Below are positions 1-9,538 of a stretch of DNA of 64,000 nt, piece by piece. A program made the position numbers and the translations under genes. The notes beneath the pieces were generated by a model. That model was not told the DNA's origin, did not search any database, and was given only the letters and a program-made list of their open reading frames with translations. The stretch comes from Cytophagaceae bacterium (GTDB lineage: Bacteria > Bacteroidota > Bacteroidia > Cytophagales > Flexibacteraceae). The stretch covers positions 16,059-80,058 of the forward strand of contig JAIYDB010000038.1 of NCBI GenBank assembly GCA_027487695.1, read 5' to 3'. Numbering within the stretch: position 1 is the stretch's first letter; every line of letters starts with the position of its first letter.

Positions 1-1
1 T

Positions 2-343
2 GTGCCTATTTTATTTGTTAGCTGTGTAACTAAGCAACGTATATTCCAAGCCATTGAAAAGGCAATTGAAGTATATGAACACCGCAGCACTAAGATTTCA
101 ACAAGTCAGTTGAATGATAAAATGCTACCTGAAATTAAGTTTTACCCGCCACCAGGAACCAAGGGCAAGACTATTTCAATTAAGTATGCCACCCAATTAC
201 CTTTGCATTCACCAACCTTTGCATTCTTTTGTAACCTACCACAATATGTTACAGAAAGCTATGGCAGGTTCTTAGAAAACAAAATGAGGGAGCACTTTAA
301 TTTTGAAGGCGTGCCACTGCAAATATTTTTCAGAAAAAAATAG
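2..343 (+). CDS. der: GTPase Der (EngA), C-terminal fragment
   Basis: This is the 3' end of a gene that begins before the window; the GTG at position 2 is an internal Val codon. The 113 visible residues match the KH-like domain that closes Der, including the typical sequence around PPPGTKGKTISIKYATQ and the ending FEGVPLQIFFRKK. Der is a double-GTPase needed for 50S ribosome assembly; its two G domains lie upstream, out of view. A promoter for the next gene starts about ten bases past its stop codon. I am confident of the family from the tail alone, because this KH-like end is very characteristic. Confidence 0.9.
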   Translation: MPILFVSCVTKQRIFQAIEKAIEVYEHRSTKISTSQLNDKMLPEIKFYPPPGTKGKTISIKYATQLPLHSPTFAFFCNLPQYVTESYGRFLENKMREHFNFEGVPLQIFFRKK

Positions 344-351
344 GTTTACTA

Positions 352-381
352 TTGCAGATATAGATTTAATGCTTAGATTTG
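352..381 (+). promoter_or_regulatory. Bacteroidota-type promoter for the small lipoprotein gene
   Basis: TTG at 352-354 is followed after exactly 19 bases by TAGATTTG at 374-381. This matches the -33/-7 consensus of the Bacteroidota primary sigma factor (TTG-N19-TAnnTTTG). The start codon at 414 would give a leader of about 25 bases. Confidence 0.7.
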
Positions 382-413
382 CAAAGTTTTAACCTAAAAA
401 ATCATAATCCAAT

Positions 414-632
414 ATGAAAAAGGTATTTGCGTTATTCGTTATTGCTTCAGCTTTCACATTCGCCGCTTGTGGTGGTAAAAAGACTGAAGGCGCTGAAGGT
501 GGTGATACTACTGCTATTGACACTTTAGCACCAGCTACTGAAATGGCTCCAGTTGATACTGCTGCTGCTGATACAACTGCTAAAGTTGATTCTGCTGCTG
601 CTCCAGCTGCTGAAGCTCCAGCTGCTCACTAA
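414..632 (+). CDS. Small Ala/Asp/Thr-rich lipoprotein
   Basis: The 72-residue product starts with a lipoprotein signal peptide whose lipobox is FAAC followed by GGKK, so Cys19 is the likely lipidated residue. The rest is low-complexity, built from repeats of Asp-Thr, Ala-Ala-Pro and Glu-Ala-Pro, with no fold I recognise. It has its own consensus promoter and a strong terminator, so it is a single-gene transcript. Such short acidic lipoproteins are common and probably abundant in Bacteroidota envelopes; no function can be given. Confidence 0.8.
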   Translation: MKKVFALFVIASAFTFAACGGKKTEGAEGGDTTAIDTLAPATEMAPVDTAAADTTAKVDSAAAPAAEAPAAH

Positions 633-650
633 TTCAGTGACCCAAAAATT

Positions 651-682
651 AAAAAGTCCTGACCAACGTCAGGACTTTTTTT
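651..682 (+). terminator. Rho-independent terminator
   Basis: A perfect 13-bp stem (AAAAAGTCCTGAC / GTCAGGACTTTTT) with loop CAAC, followed by more T residues, lies 18 bases after the lipoprotein stop codon. Confidence 0.85.
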
Positions 683-733
683 ATGTGCCAACTTTTAGGT
701 TTTACTTATTGATTGTCAAATAACAAGTCATTT

Positions 734-3247
734 TTAAAAGTCAAAAAATTCTTCTGGTCCTTCAGGAGTTTTAGTTGGCTCGGCAGTTTTTTCCTTCATA
801 ACTTCTTTGTCCTTTTTAAATAGGTTCAAAAATTCCTGTTTTTCCTCCTGCCAGCTTTTACGCAGTTGCTCTTTGATAGCCTGCTTATCAGGAACTACCT
901 TCAGATTTCCTTCTTTGCCATAGATATGCAAGATAAGGTTGCCATCAGAGCCTGCATTGGCTTTAATCTCGCCAAACTTCGCATCAGGATCGGACTTACG
1001 GAAGTTCTTTAAAGGCACCTTTACCCTGTAATCCATCACTTGGTCAAAGGTGTGGGTTCCCAATACACTAAAGGTGATAAGACTGCTCTTCACCTCCATT
1101 TCTGGAATGGTTAAGACACTATTGGCAATACTAAACTGATTCTCTAGTTTATCGAAACTAAGGTTCATCAGCTTCTCCTCTTTAAAGAATCTGCTCATTG
1201 CCATTAAGGGTTCAAATTTGAGCAGTTTGCCTTCTTCTAGTTTTACCTTAGCCGTTAACAAAACAGAATTGGCTATTACTTCTTTATTCGCATCCAGACT
1301 AAAACTGCCCTCAGTGCTACCTGAAAGTCTTCCTTTGATTTGGTTAGCAGTAAGGTATTGCTGACCAAAATTATCAAGCATATAAAATACGGTATCCACT
1401 AAAACCGATTCCGTTTTCAGGTTACCGCTTGCCTTCCATTGCTTAGGATTTCGGGTATCCATTAACAAGTTAATTTGAAACTTACCTCCAGCAGCATTGG
1501 CCTTAAAGTCTTCCAACTTAAAGCCATTTTTATTGATCAGTAATTTACCTGCAATATTACTTGCCCTTATTTTATTGAAAGCTAGTGCCTTTGCATCTAA
1601 ATTAAGCTTTAAGGCGATATGATCTAGCCATTGATTGCTTTCTTTAGGGTTATTCGTTATTGTTGTTTGGGTGGCGCTTGGGGCTTGTGGGCTATCAAAG
1701 AAGGCATCTACATTTAAGAAAGGACTTGCAACGTCTGCTTCTATAAATACTGCCTTATTTTTATTGAGAAACAGAGGAATAATCTTCTGCAAATTCGCAC
1801 TTACCGAAAGAGCATTCACTCCTAGGTAACCCTTCAAATTACTTATGGCTATGTCCTTATTATCAAACAGTATAGTACCCACCAATTGCTTTAGGGCATA
1901 CTGTTGTTTCACAGAAGGAATAGATACATTATTCAAAACTACTTCCCCAGAAAACTGCACCTTATTCCAAGTAGCAGGATTTTGAAGGTTATACCCAGGA
2001 CCTTTGTAGTTCAGTTGTACACTGGTTTCGCCTGATGCTCCTTTCAAGGGCGTATTTTTTAGAAATGAGGCTACCCCCTTTAATGATAAATCGCCCTCAA
2101 ATCCTAGCTCTACTTCTGGCATTTGAAGGTTTTGGAGCTTTAAAAATCCTGAAAAAGGCTTACCATCTAGTGAACCGTTTAGGTCGGTCAGACTTAAACT
2201 GCCTTCATCTTTATTATTAAACAAGCCAACACAGTTCACTTTAGAAAGCTGAATTTTAGTATCAGGGTCGGTAAAGCTGGCATTTTTACACCCAAATGAG
2301 ACTGAAACATCTGGATTCTCAGTTGAGGATAAAGGTCCGTTTGCCTTGGCTAGAAAGTAAACTTCTCCCCCACTCTTATAAGGTGCTAAAGGCTCTGTGA
2401 TATATTGCGGCAATAGCGATACCAAGTGTTGAAAGCTGGTATTTTTACCCTCCAAGGTCAAATTAACTGATGCTTTTTTGCTGTAATTGAACTTCCCTGC
2501 TAAAGCAAATGCTGCTTTTTCTACTAGTAGTTCCAAATCGGCAATGGCTATGGTACTAGAATCATTATTTAAATCAAAACTAGTATTGATGGCTAAGTTC
2601 TTATTGGTAAAAAACTGATTTCTGCTGCCTGTTCCTAGCAACATTTGTTTTACCAGTAGGTTGGTATTAACGCTGCAATGGTACTGTTCACCTTTAGCTA
2701 CCAAATTACTATTCAGCTCTTTAACTATAGTATTGGTCTGCCAACCTAAGGGTGCATTTTGGTAATTGATCTCTATGTTTTGTAGTTTGATATGGTGAAG
2801 ATTAAAGTCGGATTTTCCTTTACCTGAATTGTTATTATCTAAATCTGTTTTCCAGAAAGTCCAGTTATTACCGCCATTCGGCAAGGTTTTTAAATTAAGA
2901 ATACCGGTAGAAATACCGACTTCCTTAATTTCATATACCCCATTCCAAAGCTTCCAAAAATCGAAGGAAAGGTATATTTTCTCCACATCGGCCATAACTA
3001 AGGCACTATCCTTCCGAGGTTCATAAATACGAACATCGTTAATCACAATGCTTGATTGCGGAAAATTCTCCCAAAAATCAACTGCTATAGGACCAACATC
3101 TATACGGCTTTCAACATACTTATTAGCCTCATTCAGAAATAGTTGCACCCATTTATCTTGATAATACCACACCAAAGCACCAACACCCATTACTATCAGC
3201 AATAGGGTAATTGTTAGCCACTTAATGATTGATTTTACCGTTTTCAA
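734..3247 (-). CDS. AsmA-family envelope protein
   Basis: The 837-residue protein has one N-terminal membrane anchor (about residues 9-30) followed by a long, beta-rich, repetitive region of the AsmA/DUF748 type and a charged Lys/Glu-rich tail ending PEGPEEFFDF. AsmA-like proteins are inner-membrane anchored and span the periplasm; in proteobacteria the larger ones (TamB, YhdP) carry phospholipids to the outer membrane. The opening pattern, an anchor followed by INDVRIYEP and ADVEKIYLSFDFWKLWNG, is typical of Bacteroidota AsmA proteins. It stands alone, convergent with the lipoprotein upstream. A lipid-transport role is inferred from the family. Confidence 0.75.
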   Translation of the reverse strand: MKTVKSIIKWLTITLLLIVMGVGALVWYYQDKWVQLFLNEANKYVESRIDVGPIAVDFWENFPQSSIVINDVRIYEPRKDSALVMADVEKIYLSFDFWKLWNGVYEIKEVGISTGILNLKTLPNGGNNWTFWKTDLDNNNSGKGKSDFNLHHIKLQNIEINYQNAPLGWQTNTIVKELNSNLVAKGEQYHCSVNTNLLVKQMLLGTGSRNQFFTNKNLAINTSFDLNNDSSTIAIADLELLVEKAAFALAGKFNYSKKASVNLTLEGKNTSFQHLVSLLPQYITEPLAPYKSGGEVYFLAKANGPLSSTENPDVSVSFGCKNASFTDPDTKIQLSKVNCVGLFNNKDEGSLSLTDLNGSLDGKPFSGFLKLQNLQMPEVELGFEGDLSLKGVASFLKNTPLKGASGETSVQLNYKGPGYNLQNPATWNKVQFSGEVVLNNVSIPSVKQQYALKQLVGTILFDNKDIAISNLKGYLGVNALSVSANLQKIIPLFLNKNKAVFIEADVASPFLNVDAFFDSPQAPSATQTTITNNPKESNQWLDHIALKLNLDAKALAFNKIRASNIAGKLLINKNGFKLEDFKANAAGGKFQINLLMDTRNPKQWKASGNLKTESVLVDTVFYMLDNFGQQYLTANQIKGRLSGSTEGSFSLDANKEVIANSVLLTAKVKLEEGKLLKFEPLMAMSRFFKEEKLMNLSFDKLENQFSIANSVLTIPEMEVKSSLITFSVLGTHTFDQVMDYRVKVPLKNFRKSDPDAKFGEIKANAGSDGNLILHIYGKEGNLKVVPDKQAIKEQLRKSWQEEKQEFLNLFKKDKEVMKEKTAEPTKTPEGPEEFFDF

Positions 3248-3506
3248 AAATTAGGAAAGGTGAAGGAATAAGGCACAAAGTAATAAATTTTGCCGTTGCT
3301 ACATCGGTCAGCTTATTTGTGAGTTCAAATTACTTAACGAACTTACTCAGTTAACGTAAAACAAAAGCAGTATTATCAGTGGCACCAATTCAATAATATC
3401 TTCATTTTTAAGTTCTAGTTAAACATTCAAGAATTTTGCAAACTCATATATAAACTTTGCCTAATTTAAGCTGTAAATTAGCCCTGCACAAAACTTTGCG
3501 ATCACA

Positions 3507-4472
3507 ATGAAAATTACTTCTTTCTTGCTTTTAGGTATTGTTATCGGCATTCTGTCTTGCTCTGAACCCAAAAGCGGACAAACCGATACTTACAATACAG
3601 GCAGTATTACTATCGCTGCCGATGAAAGCTATAAGCCAATTATTGACCAAGAATTAGAAGTTTTTGGGAATAGCTATCCAAAGACTAAAGTCATCTTTAA
3701 AACAACTTCTCAACAAGAAGCTTTAAATCTTTTGTTTAAAGATAGTGTGCGGGTAATTATAGCCAACCGAGAGTTTACTCCAGCCGAACTTGCTGAAATA
3801 AAGGAAAAGCGCAAAGGAACCCGTGGTAAAAGCATTAAAATTGCTGAAGATGCTGTGGCTGTTGTGGTTAACTTAGCCAATAAAGATAGTCTGCTTTCTA
3901 TGGATGATCTAAAGGGAATCCTTTCAGGCACCATAACCGAATGGAGCCAAATTGATGGATCTAATAAAAGTGGGAAAATTGTACCTGTTTTTGATAATCC
4001 CAATTCAAGCAACTTATATACCATGGCTGAAAAGCTCAAGCTTAATGTTGAAAAACTTCAGGCTAGTATCTATTCAAGTGGAGGACAAGCAGCAGTGATT
4101 GACTACGTGAATACCCACCAAAATGCCATCGGCTTTATTGGAGTAAACTGGATTATCGACCAGGATAGTCCTACACAAATGGACTTTAACAGAAAAATCA
4201 GAGTTGCAAGCATAAAAAGTAAAGCAACTGATAGCGCAGGTTACCAACCTTACCAAGCCTACCTAAAGACCGATTTTTATCCTTTAGAGCGTAGTATGTA
4301 TGCGCTTACTTTAGAGGCAAGACAAGGGCTAGGAAGTAGCTTTATCAATTGGTTAACATCAGATACTGGTCAGCGAATTATCTTAAAAGCAGGATTATTG
4401 CCAGCCAATGCCCCTATCAGAGTAATAGAACTAAGCAAAGACGATCCTACAACTGTAAAGAAAGAGCGTTAA
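3507..4472 (+). CDS. PstS-like phosphate-binding lipoprotein
   Basis: The 321-residue protein has a lipoprotein signal (lipobox ILSC, Cys18) and the periplasmic binding protein fold of the PstS group. Visible signatures are GSITIAADESYKPI at about residue 33, EDAVAVVVN in mid-protein and the FSG-like DDLKGILSGTITEWSQI block. PstS captures phosphate for the PstCAB transporter, but no pstC, pstA or pstB is near. Instead two NTF2-like lipoprotein genes follow closely, after a 21-base gap. The ligand is therefore uncertain; it could be an orphan phosphate scavenger or a binding protein with another role. Confidence 0.75.
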   Translation: MKITSFLLLGIVIGILSCSEPKSGQTDTYNTGSITIAADESYKPIIDQELEVFGNSYPKTKVIFKTTSQQEALNLLFKDSVRVIIANREFTPAELAEIKEKRKGTRGKSIKIAEDAVAVVVNLANKDSLLSMDDLKGILSGTITEWSQIDGSNKSGKIVPVFDNPNSSNLYTMAEKLKLNVEKLQASIYSSGGQAAVIDYVNTHQNAIGFIGVNWIIDQDSPTQMDFNRKIRVASIKSKATDSAGYQPYQAYLKTDFYPLERSMYALTLEARQGLGSSFINWLTSDTGQRIILKAGLLPANAPIRVIELSKDDPTTVKKER

Positions 4473-4493
4473 AAACAAGCTTAAATACCCTCC

Positions 4494-5084
4494 ATGCCAA
4501 AGGTTACCACCTATCATTATATAAAAACAAGCCTATTGCTGCTATCGTTAGTGGCAATAGGATGTTTTAATGTACGGGAACCAGGGCAACCTTCGGGCGA
4601 TAGCGGCTTTATTTCGCCCACCTCCCCCGAGGTACTAATCAATAACTTTTCAGATGCTTATGTATCGTTAAATGCGGAGAACTTTACCCGCTGCTTTAAT
4701 GAAAACCGATTTCAGTTTATCCCAGAACCTGAAGTAATTGGCTCTGTAAACGTTTTTCAGAACTGGACTTTGCGCAAGGAAGAACGCGATGTAATTATCA
4801 ACATCCGCAATCGAACAGTACAAGGCAATATGAATCGCCTTCAATTTAGTTCGCCCAGATTAAACTACCTTACTCCTGATAGTCTAGAATACACTACTAA
4901 TTACAGCCTGCAATTATTCACCACCGATACCCTTTTTAGCACCACTGAACTACAAGGCACAGCCCGTTTTATTATGGTAAGAAATATTGCTCGTAATGAA
5001 TGGTTTATTAACTTGTGGCAGGATAATAAAACTGGCAATGCCCAATGCTGGACCCAACTCAAGCAACGCTTTGTAGCCCCTTAG
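4494..5084 (+). CDS. NTF2-like (SnoaL-type) lipoprotein, first of two
   Basis: The 196-residue product has a lipobox ending AIGC (Cys24). The mature part looks like an NTF2/SnoaL alpha+beta cone: an N-terminal helix SPEVLINNFSDAYVSLNAENFTRCF and a C-terminal strand pair TARFIMVRNIARNEWFINLWQDN. This fold is used by enzymes and by ligand-binding or assembly domains. It sits in an operon with the PstS-like gene, and its 3' end overlaps the next gene. No catalytic residues are evident, so no reaction is assigned. Confidence 0.6.
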   Translation: MPKVTTYHYIKTSLLLLSLVAIGCFNVREPGQPSGDSGFISPTSPEVLINNFSDAYVSLNAENFTRCFNENRFQFIPEPEVIGSVNVFQNWTLRKEERDVIINIRNRTVQGNMNRLQFSSPRLNYLTPDSLEYTTNYSLQLFTTDTLFSTTELQGTARFIMVRNIARNEWFINLWQDNKTGNAQCWTQLKQRFVAP

Positions 5085-5593
5085 TTAAAAAGGCTATAGT
5101 TGCGTTTATTTTATTGGTGGGATTAAATGGTTGCAATCCGTTTGCGCCAGGGCTTGACGATGCCGTAACCGACCCTAACTTGCTTTTAGGGGATAGAAGA
5201 AAGATAGAAGGCTTCTTCGATTACTTCAAAAATACCTATGAAATGAGGGATAGCACCTTATATGGCAGGTTGTTAGCGAATGATTTTATTTTCACGTACA
5301 CCGATTTTGACCAAAACAACCAGGTTTTCTGGGGACGTGATCAAGAAATGCAGCTTACCCACGCCATGTTTAGGTCGGTTAAGCAGGTGAATTTGACTTG
5401 GAATAGCTTTACCGCAGTTGATACAGCCACTTCAGACACTATAGCCTCAGTAGAGCGTTTCTTTAACCTGAACATCATACAGAACGACCAAACCATACTC
5501 CGCAGCACAGGCAGGGCTAGGCTAACCCTTTACCGCAAGTTTAAGGGTGCAGAATGGCGCATTAAATATTGGACGGACGATTCTGGGTTTTAA
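5045..5593 (+). CDS. NTF2-like lipoprotein, second of two
   Basis: The 182-residue product is a diverged tandem paralogue of the preceding gene: an N-terminal helix FFDYFKNTYEMRDSTLYGRLLANDFIFTY and a closing strand ARLTLYRKFKGAEWRIKYWTDD. The ATG at 5045 lies 40 bases inside the upstream gene. It is the only ATG ahead of the signal peptide, whose lipobox is LNGC (Cys30); the n-region is therefore unusually long. The overlap suggests translational coupling. Function is unknown; linkage to the PstS-like protein hints at a shared periplasmic complex. Confidence 0.6.
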   Translation: MLDPTQATLCSPLVKKAIVAFILLVGLNGCNPFAPGLDDAVTDPNLLLGDRRKIEGFFDYFKNTYEMRDSTLYGRLLANDFIFTYTDFDQNNQVFWGRDQEMQLTHAMFRSVKQVNLTWNSFTAVDTATSDTIASVERFFNLNIIQNDQTILRSTGRARLTLYRKFKGAEWRIKYWTDDSGF

Positions 5594-5603
5594 GCACATA
5601 AAA

Positions 5604-5625
5604 AAAGGGAGCCTCAGCTCCCTTT
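5604..5625. terminator. Bidirectional terminator
   Basis: A 9-bp perfect stem (AAAGGGAGC / GCTCCCTTT) with loop CTCA lies between the convergent NTF2-like lipoprotein gene and yicC, with an A-tract on one side. Confidence 0.75.
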
Positions 5626-5629
5626 CTAA

Positions 5630-6508
5630 TTACATTACATTTAAGCTTTGCTCTTTTATTTTTTCAAGTTCTTCTTTCATTTCTACTACCCAACGTTGAA
5701 TAACCGCATCGTTTACTTTACTGCCGATAGTATTTATTTCTCTGCCTATTTCTTGGCTAATAAAACCTAGTTTCTTACCATTGCCACTTTGCAAGGCTTC
5801 AGAGAAATAATTTAAGTGGCTACGAAGTCTTACTTTTTCTTCGTTTATATCTAACTTTTCAATGTAATAGATGAGTTCTTGCTCAAATCTATTATTGTCA
5901 ATTGGGGTATCTAATGCTAATTCTTGCAGTCGCTCTCTAATCCTAGTACGAGTTTGCTGCATACGCTGAGGATCAGCTTCTTCTACTTTATTAAGTAAGG
6001 TTGCAATTGTATCTATATACTCTTGCAATTTTTGAGCTAATACCGCGCCTTCATCTTCTCTAAACTTATTGCAGTTCTCTAGGGCAAGTTGTAAGCCTTG
6101 GGTAAGCAATTGTTGCTCACCTTCATTGCTACCAGTGCTTATTTCACTGGTGGTAGCATCTGGCAAGCTAAAAGCTAACTTAAATAACTCTTCAGAACTT
6201 TGGGCACCTACTGCTTCAGCAGCATCTTTCAGCATATTGTAGTAGCTGGTAAACAAAGGCAGATTTATCTGGACTTTAGGCTTTACGCTACCCTTATTAA
6301 TACGCTCAATTACTACTAATACCTTACCACGTTCAAGGGAATTTGTTACTACATTCCTTATTTCCAGTTCCTTATCGTTATAATCGCGAGGCGTTTTAAG
6401 GGTAAGTTCCAGAAATTTGGAGTTTAAGCTTTTTACTTCAATTGATAGTGTGAAGTTATCAGATTCTACGGTTGCGTTGCCGTAGCCAGTCATTGAACGG
6501 ATGGCCAT
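5630..6508 (-). CDS. yicC: YicC/YloC-family endoribonuclease
   Basis: The 292-residue protein has the full family layout: N-terminal MTGYGNATVES, with SLNSKFLELTLKTPRDY after it, and a C-terminal DUF1732 segment with NEEKVRLRSHLNYFSEAL, KKLGFISQEIGREINTIGSKVND and EELEKIKEQSLNVM. Family members assemble as hexamers and cleave structured RNA. Length and both conserved ends are normal. It is transcribed behind lipA, but a terminator stands between them. Confidence 0.9.
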   Translation of the reverse strand: MAIRSMTGYGNATVESDNFTLSIEVKSLNSKFLELTLKTPRDYNDKELEIRNVVTNSLERGKVLVVIERINKGSVKPKVQINLPLFTSYYNMLKDAAEAVGAQSSEELFKLAFSLPDATTSEISTGSNEGEQQLLTQGLQLALENCNKFREDEGAVLAQKLQEYIDTIATLLNKVEEADPQRMQQTRTRIRERLQELALDTPIDNNRFEQELIYYIEKLDINEEKVRLRSHLNYFSEALQSGNGKKLGFISQEIGREINTIGSKVNDAVIQRWVVEMKEELEKIKEQSLNVM

Positions 6509-6605
6509 AAGAGTAGTTTTAACTGCACGAAGGTACTACTATTGCGGTAATTTGAGTGGCTTTACTGCGGTTATATTCAAATAAGCTTAAATCTAACCAA
6601 TAAAA

Positions 6606-6626
6606 AAGGAGCCTTGGTGGCTCCTT
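6606..6626 (-). terminator. Terminator after lipA
   Basis: An 8-bp stem (AAGGAGCC / GGCTCCTT) with a 5-base loop. On the minus strand it is followed by a run of T, which fits termination of lipA before yicC. Confidence 0.7.
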
Positions 6627-6646
6627 AAAATGTATAAAATTAAAAC

Positions 6647-7525
6647 CTATACGTGCTTTTCGGCATGGTAGCTACTGCGTACCAAAGGACCACTTTCTAC
6701 ATAAGCCAATCCTTTAGCCAAGCCTATTTCTTTGTATTCAGCAAATACATCAGGATGTATATACTCAATCACTTCGTGGTGCATTTTAGTAGGTTGTAGG
6801 TATTGACCTAAGGTAAGTACATCTAAGCCAACAGCTACCAAATCGTCCATTGCTTTCAATACTTCGTCCTTAGTTTCGCCTAGGCCTAGCATAATACCTG
6901 TTTTAGAACGCTTGCCAAATTCCTTAATACGCTTTAGTTCTTCTAATGAACGTTCATACTTAGCTTGAGGACGTACATTTCTGTAAAGACGTTCTACTGT
7001 TTCCATATTATGGCTTACTACCTCTTGACCTCCGCTAATCATTCTAATTAAAGCATCCCAGTTGCCTTTCACATCTGGAATAAGGGTTTCAATTGTAGTG
7101 CTTGGCGATTCTTGCTTAACCTGAACTACAGTTTGGTACCAAACTTCTGCACCCCTATCCTTTAGCTCATCACGGTTTACAGAAGTTATTACTGCGTGCT
7201 TTACACCCATAAGCCTAATGGCTTCGGCAACTCTTCTTGGTTCGTCGGTATCATATTCAGTTGGTCGGCCGGTAGCAACCGCACAAAAAGTGCAGCTTCT
7301 AGTACATACATTTCCCAAAATCATAAATGTAGCGGTACCAGCTCCCCAACATTCTCCCATATTAGGACAATTACCACTCTCGCAAATGGTATGAAGCTTA
7401 TGCTCATCAACCAATTGCCTAACTTTTACATATTCTTTACCTATAGGAAGTTTAACTCTTAACCAGTCTGGCTTGCGTTTATGCTTGCTGCTGGCTTCCG
7501 GAGAGATAACAGGAAGCTCTATCAT
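6647..7525 (-). CDS. lipA: Lipoyl synthase LipA
   Basis: This radical SAM enzyme inserts two sulfurs into octanoyl groups on lipoyl domains. Both iron-sulfur cluster motifs are present: the auxiliary cluster in [12 protein letters not shown] (Cys48, Cys53, Cys59) and the radical SAM cluster in CTRSCTFC (Cys74, Cys78, Cys81). The conserved C-terminal RSSYHA is near residue 283. The length of 292 is normal. It has its own consensus promoter and terminator, so it is likely a single-gene unit. Confidence 0.97.
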   Translation of the reverse strand: MIELPVISPEASSKHKRKPDWLRVKLPIGKEYVKVRQLVDEHKLHTICESGNCPNMGECWGAGTATFMILGNVCTRSCTFCAVATGRPTEYDTDEPRRVAEAIRLMGVKHAVITSVNRDELKDRGAEVWYQTVVQVKQESPSTTIETLIPDVKGNWDALIRMISGGQEVVSHNMETVERLYRNVRPQAKYERSLEELKRIKEFGKRSKTGIMLGLGETKDEVLKAMDDLVAVGLDVLTLGQYLQPTKMHHEVIEYIHPDVFAEYKEIGLAKGLAYVESGPLVRSSYHAEKHV

Positions 7526-7544
7526 AATTATGTAATCTTAATTG

Positions 7545-7574
7545 CAAAGGTATTTATTAAACACCAAAAGCCAA
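7545..7574 (-). promoter_or_regulatory. Consensus promoter of lipA
   Basis: Read on the minus strand: TTG (7574-7572), 19 bases, TACCTTTG (7552-7545). It is an exact match to the Bacteroidota consensus and sits 20 bases upstream of the lipA ATG. Confidence 0.75.
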
Positions 7575-7750
7575 TAAAGGTTAATGATACAAGAAGGCAA
7601 TAAAGCATAATGGCATAATTTTGGCGATATCTTACAACCTCCCTTGGCTAAATTACAACCAAAGGAAAGCTGTATTGTAGTATGATAGTTATATTGCGGT
7701 GCGCACTAATACCTTCTCTCTCTCTAATTCTCTGAAACAATTAACTCTAA

Positions 7751-9538
7751 ATGAAATCTAAAAACCTACTGCTCTGTAGTACTAATCCTGAACAATTTGG
7801 TTTGTTGGAACAAAATGGGCATCGGGTTACTTTGTTTACCGATTTAGCTGCCTTAGAAAAACTGCTATATGAAGACCAGCCAAACGGTTTTCTGATAGAC
7901 TATACCATTGATATAAGCATAGTTAAAAAGATACTTGATTATAAAAAGAAGCTACAACATCAGTACATACCTGTATTTTATGTAATGGAAGAAGGTGCCT
8001 CGCCAGAACGGTATAGGTACAGAATTTTAGGTATGGATGCTGTTTTTCAAGCCCATGAAGTTGAAAAGTATTTGTTGGGGATTATTGATATTGAATGTGA
8101 TAAATACGAAACTGAACGAGATAGAAATAGTAATCTAGCCACTTTCCCAGAAATTGCCCAAGCACCTGTATGCTTAATTAATAACAAAGGCGATTTGTTG
8201 TACTCTAACAACAAATTTTACGAAAATATAACTTGGGATAGGTGGGAAGAGCTTAAAGAACTGCTATTGACTGAAAAAGATAAAGCTACCTCAGATAATC
8301 AGTTCTCTAGAATAACTTGGGCTAACAACGATAGAGTTTATTTAGTTTCTATTATCAAAAACCCAAAGCGTGATTGGTATAATATTTACTTTGCCGATAT
8401 CACAACTCAAAAAATGCTCGAAAAAGAAATTCAGGAAAAAACTGAGTTTTACAAAAACATACTAGATAATATCCCCGCCGATATTGGAGTATTCTCAAAA
8501 GAGCATAAGTACCTGTATGTGAATTCATTAGGTATTCAAAATACTGAAATACGAAATTGGATGATTGGTAAAACTGATTTCGATTATGTAAAATTCAGGA
8601 ATTCAAGTCCTGAAATGGCAATCAGAAGACGGGAATACTTTAACAGTGCTATTTTCACCAAAAAAGATGCTGAATGGGTAGATGAAGTAAAAAGACCAGA
8701 TGGATCAATCAAGCACGTTATCAGACGCTTTCACCCTGTTTTTGATGAAAATGAAGAACTTAAACTGATGATTGGTTACGGTATTGATATTTCAGAACGT
8801 ACTAAAATAACTAATGAGCTTCGTCACCTTACCGATACCTTATCTAAGCAAAACGAAGAACTTCGTAAATTTACTTACATCATTTCACATGATTTAAAGT
8901 CGCCTTTAATCAATTTAACTGCCTTAGTAGATTTACTTAAAAACCCTGCAATGGTACAAGAAGCCAAAGAGCAAGCTATTACTATGATTGGTAATAATGC
9001 TACAAAGCTTATCAATACCATTACTGAACTCGCAAGTACCATTCAGATAAAGGATAATGCAATTTCAGATACCAAAATTTTCTTTAACTGGTATGAAACT
9101 GTAAACGAGATACTCACCTCCTTTAAATATCTTATTGCAAAAAAATCAATGCTAGTTGAACTGGGAATACCAGTAACTGCTGAAGTATATTTTTCAAAGT
9201 CTGGTTTACAAAGTATTATCCAGAACTTGGTTTCTAATGCAGTTAAGTTCAAATCGCCAGACAGAAAATTAAAGGTTCAAATTTCTTTATTCAATACCTC
9301 AGACTATCAAATACTATCAATTTCAGACAATGGGCTAGGAATTGACCTCGAAAAATATGGCGAAAGGCTATTTAATTTATACCAAAGGTTTCATCCAGAA
9401 ACCGAAGGTAAAGGATTAGGCTTATATTTGGTGCGAAGTATAATTGAAAGTGCAGGCGGCCGCATTGAAGTTGAAAGCGAAATAAATGTAGGCACCACCT
9501 TTAAACTATACTTTCCTAATAAGCCCCTCAAATACTAG
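7751..9538 (+). CDS. PAS-domain sensor histidine kinase with N-terminal pseudo-receiver
   Basis: The 595-residue kinase has no membrane segment. Residues 1-115 resemble a receiver domain with an Asp at 50, but the acidic pocket after strand 1 (LLLCSTNPE) is missing, so it is probably not phosphorylated. Two PAS-like regions follow (about 130-225 and 232-350, the second closing with GYGIDISERT). The HisKA helix holds His380 in ISHDLKSPL. The ATPase domain has NLVSNAVKF (N-box), DNGLGI and GKGLGL. The response regulator gene starts on the base after its stop codon, so the two form a cytosolic two-component pair. The signal is unknown. Confidence 0.9.
   Translation: MKSKNLLLCSTNPEQFGLLEQNGHRVTLFTDLAALEKLLYEDQPNGFLIDYTIDISIVKKILDYKKKLQHQYIPVFYVMEEGASPERYRYRILGMDAVFQAHEVEKYLLGIIDIECDKYETERDRNSNLATFPEIAQAPVCLINNKGDLLYSNNKFYENITWDRWEELKELLLTEKDKATSDNQFSRITWANNDRVYLVSIIKNPKRDWYNIYFADITTQKMLEKEIQEKTEFYKNILDNIPADIGVFSKEHKYLYVNSLGIQNTEIRNWMIGKTDFDYVKFRNSSPEMAIRRREYFNSAIFTKKDAEWVDEVKRPDGSIKHVIRRFHPVFDENEELKLMIGYGIDISERTKITNELRHLTDTLSKQNEELRKFTYIISHDLKSPLINLTALVDLLKNPAMVQEAKEQAITMIGNNATKLINTITELASTIQIKDNAISDTKIFFNWYETVNEILTSFKYLIAKKSMLVELGIPVTAEVYFSKSGLQSIIQNLVSNAVKFKSPDRKLKVQISLFNTSDYQILSISDNGLGIDLEKYGERLFNLYQRFHPETEGKGLGLYLVRSIIESAGGRIEVESEINVGTTFKLYFPNKPLKY

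Noticed and set aside
3430..3465. Promoter of the PstS-like gene
   Set aside because: TTTG and TTTG-like elements occur, but the -7 reads TAAACTTTG with three bases between TA and TTTG and the spacing is short.
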